The notes: a model not told the origin generated them from the letters alone. A stretch of DNA of 9,107 nt from JBGTCY01 sp041748615 (GCA_041748615.1 JBGTCY010000027.1:1-9107); one strand, 5' to 3'; counted from the first letter of the stretch, positions 1 through 6,421 are shown. Translations and numbers: made by a program.

Positions 1-1250
1 TCACCGTTATAGCTTCCTTTTTTGTATTGTGGTTTAAAAAATTCATGCCGGGTGACGCGCCATTGGGGCTCACGATTGATATTTTGATTGCAGTAATGTT
101 TTTCGGAATGTTCATCAAACAGATTCAGCATCGCGACTGGAGTTTTTTGAAAAATCCGATTAGTATCATGATTATCATCTGGATATCTTACAATATCCTG
201 ATGATTGCCAATCCGGTAGCAACCTCACGACTTGCGTGGTTTTACACCGTGAGACAGGTGGGGTTTCTGATTGTACTCTACTTCATCGCAGTATATGCAT
301 TCGATAATCTGAACTCGGTAAAGACTATCATTAAGGTAACCATCGGTCTTTCATTGCTTGCGGCAGTTTATGGATTGTCCCAGGAGTTTTTAGGATTGCC
401 TTCCTGGGAAATGAAATGGCTGAGGTCTGACCCGCGTATTTATAAATTGGTTTATCAATGGGGGAAAATCAGAATTTTCTCCTTCTTGTCCGACCCTTCC
501 ACCTTTGGAATTTTAATGGCTTGCATGGGCATCATGTGCGTGGTGTTGTCCACCGGCCCTTTTGAAAAATTCAAGCGTTTTCTGCTCTTGTTAAGCGGGA
601 TGCTGATGCTGATGGCAATGGTTTTTACAGGAACCCGCACAGCTTATGTTTTATTACCCATCGCTTTCTTTTTTTACACCTTACTCACGCTCAATCGCAT
701 TGCCATCGCTGGATTTGTGGTAATGATTTTTTTCGGAGCCCTTTTAGTGATGATGCCTACTGGAAATCCAACTTTATATCGTTTTCAGTCTGCCTTTAAA
801 CCATCGAAAGATGCTTCTATGAATACGCGCCTGAATAACCAGGAAAGAATCCAGCCTTTCATTCAATCGCACCCCATTGGTGGTGGCTTGGGCAGCACGG
901 GTAATTTCGGTCAACGCTTCAGCCCCGGTACTTTTCTTGCCAGTTTCCCACCGGACAGTGGTTATGTTCGGGTTGCGGTAGAATTGGGATGGATAGGGTT
1001 GTTTCTATATTGCTGCATGTTGTTTGTAATTCTGAAAACCGGAATTTCAAATTATGTTAGAACGCGCGATGACAAAATCCGAACCTTGTATCTCGGATTT
1101 TTAACACTGTTGTTTGCTTTATCTGTTGCCAATTACGCGCAGGATGCCATCGTGCAGCTTCCGCTTAGTATAATATTTTATCTATCGTTGGCGGCTTTGG
1201 TAAAACTGAAAGATTTTGACAAGTCCAAATCCAAATATTCACTTTATTAA
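1..1250 (+). CDS. O-antigen ligase / Wzy-type polymerase family membrane protein (5' end outside window)
   Basis: This polytopic inner-membrane protein resembles the O-antigen ligase/polymerase family (Wzy_C, PF04932), whose members polymerise or transfer lipid-linked glycans at the periplasmic face. The frame is open back to the left edge: TTG at 27 can start translation, but the codons before it (3-26) also encode a hydrophobic stretch, so the true start is probably outside the window. Numbering from 27, there are about ten hydrophobic segments. Family-like motifs are GTRTAY at 202-207 at the end of a membrane helix, a long periplasmic loop with TRLNNQER near 267-274 and HPIGGGLG at 282-289, then DSGYVRVAVELGWIG at 310-324, matching the usual 'hP..G.G ... 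E.G..G' pattern. It lies 24 bp before a TolC-like gene on the same strand and faces a glycosyltransferase operon. Ligase and polymerase cannot be told apart from sequence alone. Confidence 0.85.
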   Translation, partial: TVIASFFVLWFKKFMPGDAPLGLTIDILIAVMFFGMFIKQIQHRDWSFLKNPISIMIIIWISYNILMIANPVATSRLAWFYTVRQVGFLIVLYFIAVYAFDNLNSVKTIIKVTIGLSLLAAVYGLSQEFLGLPSWEMKWLRSDPRIYKLVYQWGKIRIFSFLSDPSTFGILMACMGIMCVVLSTGPFEKFKRFLLLLSGMLMLMAMVFTGTRTAYVLLPIAFFFYTLLTLNRIAIAGFVVMIFFGALLVMMPTGNPTLYRFQSAFKPSKDASMNTRLNNQERIQPFIQSHPIGGGLGSTGNFGQRFSPGTFLASFPPDSGYVRVAVELGWIGLFLYCCMLFVILKTGISNYVRTRDDKIRTLYLGFLTLLFALSVANYAQDAIVQLPLSIIFYLSLAALVKLKDFDKSKSKYSLY

Positions 1251-1274
1251 AAATAGTTATTTTAACCATTTATT

Positions 1275-2006
1275 ATGAAAACCATTTTAACATTTACTGT
1301 TTTATTTCTGACCGGATTATCCGTTTTCGCTCAAAAAGTGGATTACCGGGAGATTATTTTACCGTCACAAGCCGATTCATTGGTTCTGAACGCAATGGGA
1401 TTATCACCTTATGAGGAGAAACTCATTCAGTTAGCCTGGCAAAATTATCCTTCCAGTGAAATCTACAGCAGCAGAGTGAAAATTGCTGAAAAGAAAATCA
1501 GTCTCGAAAGATTCAACTGGACGGATGACATTAAAGCGTCCTTCAACTTCAATCAGCGTAATATTGAAGGTGGGTTATTTAACACGGATGCAACCAATAA
1601 CTTTTTCCCCTGGTACAACTTCGGATTGGGACTTTCCATCGGTTCATTTGTAAAAACCCCCATAAAAACCGCGATAGCCAAGGAAGAATTAGATATCGCT
1701 CATGCCACATTGAATCAGCATAAGTTGTCCATTCGCGCGGAAGTACTGAAGCGTTATAAAGACTATCAATTGAAAATCGAGTTATTGAAAATCAGGACTC
1801 AGGCTGTGGAAGACAGCTATTCCACCCATTTGCTCATCACCCGCGATTTCGAAAAAGGCGCTGCAACGCTGGAGGAATTCATTCGTTCCTCATCCGCCTA
1901 CAGCAATTCATTGGAAGGAAAGTTGATAGCCGAAAAAAATCTGCTTGACTCAAAAATCGCCATTGAAGAAATGATTGGTGTCAAATTGGAGGATGTAGGA
2001 AAATAA
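1275..2006 (+). CDS. Half-length TolC-like (outer membrane efflux) protein
   Basis: The 243-residue secreted protein has a signal peptide (residues 1-19, ending VFA before Q20) and the layout of one TolC/OEP repeat (PF02321). A helical segment spans about 43-82, a beta hairpin-like stretch about 85-125 (rich in F, N, W, G), and a long heptad-like helix about 128-236. The segment FEKGAATLEEFIRSSSAYSNS near 192-212 fits the conserved 'G..s..e.l.a...l..a' pattern of TolC helices. Typical TolC proteins carry two such repeats in 400-500 residues, and only one is here. No frameshift is apparent; the gene starts with ATG and ends cleanly at TAA. It probably shares a transcript with the upstream ligase-like gene (24 bp gap) and may help export polysaccharide through the periplasm or outer membrane. 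The family assignment rests on architecture and pattern and is moderately sure. Confidence 0.65.
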   Translation: MKTILTFTVLFLTGLSVFAQKVDYREIILPSQADSLVLNAMGLSPYEEKLIQLAWQNYPSSEIYSSRVKIAEKKISLERFNWTDDIKASFNFNQRNIEGGLFNTDATNNFFPWYNFGLGLSIGSFVKTPIKTAIAKEELDIAHATLNQHKLSIRAEVLKRYKDYQLKIELLKIRTQAVEDSYSTHLLITRDFEKGAATLEEFIRSSSAYSNSLEGKLIAEKNLLDSKIAIEEMIGVKLEDVGK

Positions 2007-2023
2007 TTCGCAGTATCAAATCC

Positions 2024-3241
2024 TCAAATCACCTTAATCGTTTTCTGTATTTCCTCGATTGTCTGTTTCTTTTGGTTGTGCGTCACTAAGAAATCTTTGC
2101 GGGCAAGTTTCATTTTGAACAATGCCAAAAATTGCCTGAGTACAAACAGCGGCATCGCCCAAAGCGCGAACCAGATTTCCTTAGGCGCACCGGAGAGCGC
2201 CAGCGATAACAAAATATTTCCCGAAAAAATCATGACGCCCGCGAACATCATCCATGACAGTCTGACATCAATGAAATAGGCAATCGGAATCAGCAATAAT
2301 GAGCTGAAAAGTAAAATGAAAAGTGGCGGACTTGAAGTTGTGAATCCAAAAATCAGTTGGTTGATATTCAACCCGCTGATTCCCTTTAAAATAAAAGGGA
2401 GTGCATGAGGCAGGTTTTCAAAATAAGAATAGAGCCAGCGGCTTCTTTGGCGTTGTACCTGGCTACCGGTAGATACTTTTTCATCATAAATAATTGCATC
2501 ATCGGCAAACGCAATCTGTAATTTTTTTCTTACAATAAAATTTTGCAGAATTTTATCCTCCGCAGCAATCACTTTCTGGTCTTCCAACCTCCCGGTGATT
2601 CTTTCGTTTTGCAGATATGCTTTAAAAAGCTCCGCGTTCACCGCCATGCCGGAACCGGCAATTGTTGGTGAAGAGCCTATCAAATAAGGTGCATGGCGCT
2701 CAACATAGTTTTTATAGATTTCTCCCGTAGCATCCGCGCAGGCATAAACCGTATCAAGATTTTTCGCGGTTCTTTTTCCCTGAACAGCCTGGTAACCTGC
2801 ACTTAAATATTGATTAATGGTAGAAAGAAAATTTTGTTCCGCGATATTATCAGGGTCGAAAATTACGATGGCATCATGCGGTCGTTGAAAATGCTGTATT
2901 GCATGAATAAACGATTTCACTTTCGATGATAATTTTTTTTCAGGATGCAGTTCAATCAGTTGCGGATGCTCAATCCCCGAAGTTTCCGTACAATCATCTG
3001 CCACTAAGTAAATCATCATTTCTTGATGCGATTGATTTAATAAAGATTTTATTAAGGGAGGCGTTAAAGCGAAATTCCCGCCATAGGCTGTAATGATGCA
3101 GGCTAAATCAAGTTCCTTGTCTGTTTTATTGATTGTTTTTGATTTTGCAAAAGAAGAAACGAGCACCATGATAAACGGAAATACCAGGTAGAAAAAAAGA
3201 CAAATTCCGAGAAACCAAAAAATTATTTGAATAACGAACAT
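2024..3241 (-). CDS. Membrane GT2 glycosyltransferase with Q-R-x-R-W motif
   Basis: This is an inverting, membrane-anchored family 2 glycosyltransferase of the cellulose/hyaluronan-synthase-like type, expected to add sugars from nucleotide-sugar donors at the cytoplasmic face. Numbered from the ATG at 3241 (405 aa), a membrane helix near 2-30 precedes the GT-A domain. Catalytic-type residues are DD at 82-83, DPD (DxD, metal/nucleotide binding) at 129-131, ED at 228-229 (likely base) and QRSRW at 265-269 (acceptor/product binding). Further hydrophobic segments at about 303-350 and 357-377 anchor the C-terminus. A TTG codon in frame at 3265 would add eight residues (RKLNLKI region) and overlap the upstream gene by 8 bp; the ATG, 16 bp after that gene's stop, was preferred. 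It is the last gene of the - strand polysaccharide operon and ends only 17 bp from the converging TolC-like gene, with no visible terminator between. Substrate unknown. Confidence 0.85.
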   Translation of the reverse strand: MFVIQIIFWFLGICLFFYLVFPFIMVLVSSFAKSKTINKTDKELDLACIITAYGGNFALTPPLIKSLLNQSHQEMMIYLVADDCTETSGIEHPQLIELHPEKKLSSKVKSFIHAIQHFQRPHDAIVIFDPDNIAEQNFLSTINQYLSAGYQAVQGKRTAKNLDTVYACADATGEIYKNYVERHAPYLIGSSPTIAGSGMAVNAELFKAYLQNERITGRLEDQKVIAAEDKILQNFIVRKKLQIAFADDAIIYDEKVSTGSQVQRQRSRWLYSYFENLPHALPFILKGISGLNINQLIFGFTTSSPPLFILLFSSLLLIPIAYFIDVRLSWMMFAGVMIFSGNILLSLALSGAPKEIWFALWAMPLFVLRQFLALFKMKLARKDFLVTHNQKKQTIEEIQKTIKVI

Positions 3242-3257
3242 AATTTTCAAATTTAAT

Positions 3258-4172
3258 TTACGCAATATTCATGTTACCAGGTGTTTTGTGCAAAATGTTC
3301 CAAATTATGCCGCGCAAAAATGAACGGGCTAGTTCAATTTCTCCTTTTAAAAGATACAAAAGCAAATTTTTGGGAATTGTAAAAAAAGCCAGTGAAATGG
3401 AAAGGGCGATGAGTTGTAAATTCCCCGCGTTTCTGCGCATGAAAAGGATTCTGTTGCGGGTTTCGTAATAGGTTTTCAAAGGACTCAATTTGCCGGTCGT
3501 TACAGATTCCTTATGATAAATTTTCGCTTTGGGTTCATACAGGATTTCAAAGCCCGCGCGCTTGATTTGTTCGCTCCAGTCGAATTCCTCAAAGTACAGA
3601 AAGAAAAAATCAGGCATCATGCCGACTTTGTCAATCACCTTCCTGTGCACCATCATGGCGGCTCCGTGTGCGTAAGCCGTGTTTCTCGGATGGTCATGCT
3701 GCCCTTTGTCAATTTCAAATTGTCCGATGGTGACATTACGTCCCGTGCAGGGATTCATGCGGGTATATCCTGCAAATTGAATCTTTTCAGGCTCATCGAA
3801 ATAATAGATTTTGGGGCTGACGGCTCCCGCTTTTTCATTTTTTTGAAAAACTGCTATGAGGTTTTCTAAAATATCAGGGGTTAAGACCGTGTCATTATTG
3901 ATGAAAAATAATAACTCTCCTTTGGCGGATTGAATTCCAAGATTATTGCCTCCGGCAAATCCCAGGTTTTTATCGCTAAGAATAATTTTTGCTTCCGGAA
4001 AAACTGTTTTTATTTTCTGCGTGGGATTTTCAACGGAGGCATTGTCAACCACGATGATTTCAACATGAGCATAACTTAGATTTTTTGCTGATTTCAACAA
4101 ATCGCAGGTAACATCCGCCTGATTGTAATTGACGGTAATGATTGACACTAACGATTGTTGATTGATTTGCAT
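3258..4172 (-). CDS. GT2 glycosyltransferase (rhamnosyltransferase-like)
   Basis: This 304-residue glycosyltransferase has a GT-A fold starting at the N-terminus and resembles WbbL/rhamnosyltransferase-type family 2 enzymes that extend lipid-linked oligosaccharides. Visible motifs are SIITVNYNQ at 10-18, VVDNAS at 41-46, GFAGGNNLGI at 71-80, NND at 92-94 (the DxD-equivalent), and FFLYFEEFDW at 190-199 with the acidic EE/D residues expected for catalysis, followed by YHKESV near 219-224. A hydrophobic segment near 252-276 and a basic, aromatic C-terminus suggest membrane association. The ATG start at 4172 puts the N-terminal strand directly after a short leader, as is normal for the family. 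It is followed by the membrane GT2 gene and preceded by 157 bp that may hold its own weak promoter. Sugar and acceptor specificity cannot be read from sequence. Confidence 0.88.
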   Translation of the reverse strand: MQINQQSLVSIITVNYNQADVTCDLLKSAKNLSYAHVEIIVVDNASVENPTQKIKTVFPEAKIILSDKNLGFAGGNNLGIQSAKGELLFFINNDTVLTPDILENLIAVFQKNEKAGAVSPKIYYFDEPEKIQFAGYTRMNPCTGRNVTIGQFEIDKGQHDHPRNTAYAHGAAMMVHRKVIDKVGMMPDFFFLYFEEFDWSEQIKRAGFEILYEPKAKIYHKESVTTGKLSPLKTYYETRNRILFMRRNAGNLQLIALSISLAFFTIPKNLLLYLLKGEIELARSFLRGIIWNILHKTPGNMNIA

Positions 4173-4198
4173 GATTAATCCCTTTTATTTTAAAACAG

Positions 4199-4215
4199 GT
4201 CAGTTACTTACTGAC
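4199..4215. repeat. Short inverted repeat in GT2 leader
   Basis: GTCAGT (4199-4204) and ACTGAC (4210-4215) form a 6-bp stem with a 5-nt loop, 27 bp upstream of the ATG of the GT2 gene at 4172. It could be a small operator or a leader hairpin. The dyad is short enough to be chance. Confidence 0.25.
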
Positions 4216-4265
4216 GAAATATTAAACGGTTATAGCAGCGCGGAGTTTTGTAATGACAAGCATCA

Positions 4266-4297
4266 CAAAGTTGGTTGAAACGGGACGGAATTCCAAA
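4266..4297 (-). promoter_or_regulatory. Candidate Bacteroidota-type promoter for the GT2 pair
   Basis: On the - strand, TTTG (4297-4294) is followed after 20 bp by CAACTTTG (4273-4266), a 5-of-6 match to the Bacteroidota TAnnTTTG element at typical spacing. It would give a leader of about 90 nt before the GT2 start at 4172, containing the small hairpin at 4199-4215. It could let the two GT2 genes be expressed apart from the sugar transferase. Confidence 0.35.
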
Positions 4298-4320
4298 AAA
4301 CGATTCGCGGAGGGGGAATC
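4295..4320 (-). terminator. Weak terminator-like hairpin after the sugar transferase
   Basis: Read on the - strand 9 bp after the sugar transferase stop, GATTC and GAATC (4320-4316 / 4306-4302) form a 5-bp stem with a 9-nt loop, followed by G and six T (4300-4295). The stem is short, so it would at most attenuate read-through into the GT2 genes. Confidence 0.3.
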
Positions 4321-4329
4321 AAATAAATA

Positions 4330-5475
4330 TTAACTGTTTATTTTAGAAATCAGCGCGGGAAAGGTTTTCAAAATTATTTTCAAATCCAGCCAAATGGAAT
4401 GATGGTCTGAATAAGTATTATCGAGGATAACCCGTTCACTCACGGACATCTCCTCACCCCCTCTGCGGGATACCTGCCATAAGCCGGTTAAACCTGCGGG
4501 TCCTAAAAACCTTTTCGCCCAAACATCTCTTGTAAGCTGTTCTGCTTCATAAAGCGGAAGCGGACGATTGCCTACGATGGACATGTCGCCTTTGATGACG
4601 TTGAATAATTGCGGAATTTCATCAATGCTGCTTGCCCTGAGAAACTTACCGAATTTTGTGACACGCGGGTCGTTGTCCAATTTAAAAAACGACATGCCGG
4701 CTTTATTGGCGGCTTCATCCTTGTATTGATTCAGGTGCGCGAGATTTTTCAACTCTACATCTGCACCCTTTCTCATAGAGCGGAATTTATACAAATCAAA
4801 AATATTGTAGCCGGTACCGACACGTTTTGAAACATACACCACCGGTCCTCTTGATTCGAGTTTGATGATAATCGCGACTAACAGTAACAAAGGACTTAAA
4901 ATCAATAGTGCTGTTCCCGCAACTAAAATATCAACCGTTCTTTTCAGTAATGAAATCTGGTTTCTGAATGGCTCATCATTCGTAAGATTGGCAAACCGTC
5001 TTTTTTCTTTTTTGAATTGTTTCAAAAATGTGACCCGGGTGTGAATATCATCCGCGCTGACGGGGTGTAAATAGAAGTCATCAATTCCTTTGTCCTTGGC
5101 TGTTTGTTGCAAGGTAATATCATTCTTTTCAGAAATAATAATAAATGGAATGGAAGCCAAAAAATGATTCCCCTGAATTTTTTTATGCAAATCAAAAGCT
5201 GTGCAGTCCTCCATCTGGTAGGAGCTGACGATGGCTGTCGGTAATTCAGAAGGGTACGTGGAAGTTTTTTCTAGAAATGCTTCAACTTCAGCTAATTTAT
5301 CAAACTGAACGTACTTGTAATTTAACTCTGTAAGAGAATTTGCAATTTCAGTGTGCAGGCTACCAATGAACAAAAGCTTATTTGCTTCCTCATTGTTGAG
5401 CAACTGAAACTGGTATGGCGCTGTTTTGGAATTAGTGTTGACCGCTTCTTTTTTATTTACTTCTAAGCTCAACAT
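4330..5475 (-). CDS. Polyprenyl-phosphate sugar-1-phosphate transferase with N-terminal pseudo-receiver domain
   Basis: The C-terminal part (about 175-381) is a bacterial sugar transferase (Bac_transf, PF02397), the type of enzyme that moves a sugar-1-phosphate from a nucleotide sugar to undecaprenyl phosphate and so starts polysaccharide synthesis. It shows the membrane hairpin at about 180-206, KRVGTGYNIFDLYKFRSM at 217-234, DPRVTKFGKFLRASSIDEIPQL ending at 290 with the catalytic DE at 285-286, KGDMSIVGNRPLP at 295-307, and GLTGLWQVSRRG near 328-339. The N-terminal part (about 30-155) follows the beta-alpha pattern of a receiver domain, but the phosphoacceptor Asp aligns with S85, the conserved Lys with H137 (in HPVS), and the acidic pair after the first strand is missing. 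The five-helix membrane domain found in WbaP/WcaJ-type enzymes is absent. The gene begins one base after the response regulator stop, implying translational coupling. The degenerate domain may bind a partner instead of being phosphorylated (inference). Confidence 0.9.
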   Translation of the reverse strand: MLSLEVNKKEAVNTNSKTAPYQFQLLNNEEANKLLFIGSLHTEIANSLTELNYKYVQFDKLAEVEAFLEKTSTYPSELPTAIVSSYQMEDCTAFDLHKKIQGNHFLASIPFIIISEKNDITLQQTAKDKGIDDFYLHPVSADDIHTRVTFLKQFKKEKRRFANLTNDEPFRNQISLLKRTVDILVAGTALLILSPLLLLVAIIIKLESRGPVVYVSKRVGTGYNIFDLYKFRSMRKGADVELKNLAHLNQYKDEAANKAGMSFFKLDNDPRVTKFGKFLRASSIDEIPQLFNVIKGDMSIVGNRPLPLYEAEQLTRDVWAKRFLGPAGLTGLWQVSRRGGEEMSVSERVILDNTYSDHHSIWLDLKIILKTFPALISKINS

Positions 5476-5476
5476 A

Positions 5477-5863
5477 TCAATTATTATTGTTTAGTATATT
5501 TTCAATTTTTTCAAATAAATCTTTTGGATTAAAGGGCTTCATAATAATATCAGTTGCTCCCTGGTGCAGGTAGTTAATGATATTCTCACTGTTTTCCGAG
5601 TTCACCAGCATCACTACCGGAATTTCCCGATAGTAACCGCTCTTTCTGACATTTTTCAGAAACTCATGCCCATTCAATCTCGGCATTTCCGTATCCAACA
5701 GGATTAAATCCGGCATATTGCCGTTTTCTAACCACATCATTCCTTCAATACCGTCTTTTTGTGTTCTGACTGTGTAAGAAGATTTAAGGAGATACTCAAG
5801 AAGAAGTCTCACACTCTCATCATCCTCAACGGTTAAAATCTGTTTCCTCGTTTCATTTTTCAT
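5477..5863 (-). CDS. Single-domain (CheY-like) response regulator
   Basis: The protein is 128 residues, a receiver domain with no output domain. E13, D14 and D15 form the acidic pocket, D57 in DLILLDTEMP is the phosphoacceptor, and K109 in MKPFNP is the conserved lysine, so phosphorylation by a histidine kinase or phosphorelay is likely. The switch position after strand 4, usually Thr or Ser, aligns with V87 in VVMLVNSEN, which may alter the conformational response. It leads the - strand polysaccharide operon and its TGA is followed after one base by the ATG of the sugar transferase that carries a degenerate receiver. This suggests that it regulates polysaccharide initiation by protein contact instead of DNA binding (inference). 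No sensor kinase is in the window. The ATG at 5863 is the only sensible start and keeps the first receiver strand. Confidence 0.92.
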   Translation of the reverse strand: MKNETRKQILTVEDDESVRLLLEYLLKSSYTVRTQKDGIEGMMWLENGNMPDLILLDTEMPRLNGHEFLKNVRKSGYYREIPVVMLVNSENSENIINYLHQGATDIIMKPFNPKDLFEKIENILNNNN

Positions 5864-5881
5864 ACCCTTCTATTTAATTAA

Positions 5882-5912
5882 CAAAGTAAACCGAACTGGT
5901 ACTAAAGTCAAC
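5882..5912 (-). promoter_or_regulatory. Candidate promoter of the response regulator / polysaccharide operon
   Basis: On the - strand GTTG (5912-5909) is separated by 19 bp from TTACTTTG (5889-5882), close to the Bacteroidota TTTG / TAnnTTTG pattern and at the same spacing as the better tRNA promoter in this window. It ends 18 bp before the ATG, giving a very short leader containing AGAAGG. Confidence 0.45.
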
Positions 5913-5926
5913 TTTTTCTTTAAGAA

Positions 5927-5958
5927 TGTTATCCCCACTGTATTTTGTGTTATCAACA
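5927..5958. repeat. Pair of TGTTATC direct repeats 21 bp apart
   Basis: TGTTATC occurs at 5927-5933 and 5948-5954, in the same orientation and exactly two helical turns apart, just upstream of the candidate response-regulator promoter. Each lies in a 9-mer one mismatch from the DnaA box TTATCCACA (TTATCCCCA at 5929-5937, TTATCAACA at 5950-5958). This placement suits a regulator binding on one face of the DNA; the protein is unknown. Confidence 0.4.
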
Positions 5959-5980
5959 ATACCCTACAGTAATTAAAATA

Positions 5981-6000
5981 TAATATTATTAATAATATTA
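5981..6000. repeat. 20-bp AT-only perfect palindrome
   Basis: TAATATTATT followed directly by its reverse complement AATAATATTA makes a perfect palindrome without a spacer, about 120 bp upstream of the response regulator. It may be an operator, a bendable/unwinding AT tract, or simple low-complexity sequence. Confidence 0.4.
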
Positions 6001-6100
6001 AGTTTGCGCTCTAAAGCTAATAAGTCCGTGCGCTCAACTTGCGCAATAATTAGAAATTTGTTGATTACAGTCTGGTTTTCAGGGATGAAAACAAGAAATA

Positions 6101-6140
6101 AAAAAAGTCACAATTCAATCTTTTGAATTGTGACTTTTTT
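6101..6140 (-). terminator. Strong rho-independent terminator after the tRNA
   Basis: Arms 6101-6118 and 6123-6140 are perfect reverse complements (18 bp) around a 4-nt loop. Six A at the left become a U-tract on the - strand, 17 nt past the tRNA 3' end. As the right arm ends in six T, it could also stop + strand transcription. GC content of the stem is modest but its length is unusual. Confidence 0.85.
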
Positions 6141-6157
6141 GTTTGACTCGAAAAATG

Positions 6158-6232
6158 TGGGCGATACAGGGCTCGAACCTGTGACCTCCAGCGTGTCGAG
6201 CTGGCGCTCTGAACCAACTGAGCTAATCGCCC
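6158..6232 (-). tRNA. tRNA-Val (GAC anticodon)
   Basis: The - strand folds into a complete cloverleaf. The acceptor stem GGGCGAT pairs perfectly with ATCGCCC. The D stem is GCTC/GAGC with loop AGTTGGTTCA, the anticodon stem CCAGC/GCTGG has loop TCGACAC, the variable loop is AGGTC, and the T stem is ACAGG/CCTGT with loop TTCGAGC. The anticodon is GAC, reading GUC and GUU valine codons. The discriminator is A, and CCA is not encoded. Position 33 is C where nearly all tRNAs have U. The gene has its own promoter (6242-6272) and terminator (6101-6140), so it is a monocistronic unit. Confidence 0.93.
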
Positions 6233-6241
6233 AAAGCAGAG

Positions 6242-6272
6242 CAAAGATAAGTTTTGAATCGGTACTGCCAAA
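6242..6272 (-). promoter_or_regulatory. tRNA-Val promoter (Bacteroidota type)
   Basis: On the - strand TTTG (6272-6269), 19 bp and TATCTTTG (6249-6242) match the TTTG / TAnnTTTG consensus exactly. The -7 element ends 9 bp before the tRNA 5' end, as expected for a gene transcribed with a few-base leader. Its TTTG lies in the T-run that serves the preceding terminator. Confidence 0.75.
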
Positions 6273-6310
6273 AATGAGAAAAGCACCCCTTGAACGGGTG
6301 CTTTTCTCAT
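6270..6310 (-). terminator. Rho-independent terminator of the secreted beta-rich protein gene
   Basis: Arms 6274-6288 and 6296-6310 are perfect 15-bp reverse complements (core GCACCC/GGGTGC) with a 7-nt loop, followed on the - strand by a run of T (6274-6270). It lies about 110 bp after the stop of the gene at 6422. Confidence 0.75.
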
Positions 6311-6421
6311 GCTCAAACCGGAAATGCCACATCACTCTAACCCCTCATCTGTCATACACCGCTATTCTACCGCCTCATTAAATCCTGACAGAATTCAATC
6401 ATCCCGGTGTTGAGCTATACT

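Noticed and set aside
3241..3265. TTG start at 3265 for the membrane GT2 gene
   Set aside because: Possible, but TTG is rare as a start and an ATG at 3241 lies just past the upstream stop and before the first membrane helix; noted as the alternative.
3513..3869. Open frame of 118 codons on the + strand
   Set aside because: It lies wholly within the well-supported GT2 gene on the other strand and its translation shows no recognisable motif or secretion signal.
4287..4294. GGAATTCC palindrome
   Set aside because: Eight-base palindromes are expected by chance and it has no link to a promoter element beyond the adjoining T-run.
5927..6046. Possible replication origin (two DnaA-box-like 9-mers, AT palindrome, TTGCGCAA)
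   Set aside because: Only two imperfect boxes are present and there is no dnaA, dnaN or other origin-linked gene nearby; recorded only as a regulatory repeat.
6065..6381. Three open frames of 75-83 codons across the tRNA and both hairpins
   Set aside because: They run through a complete tRNA gene and two terminators, so coding is implausible.
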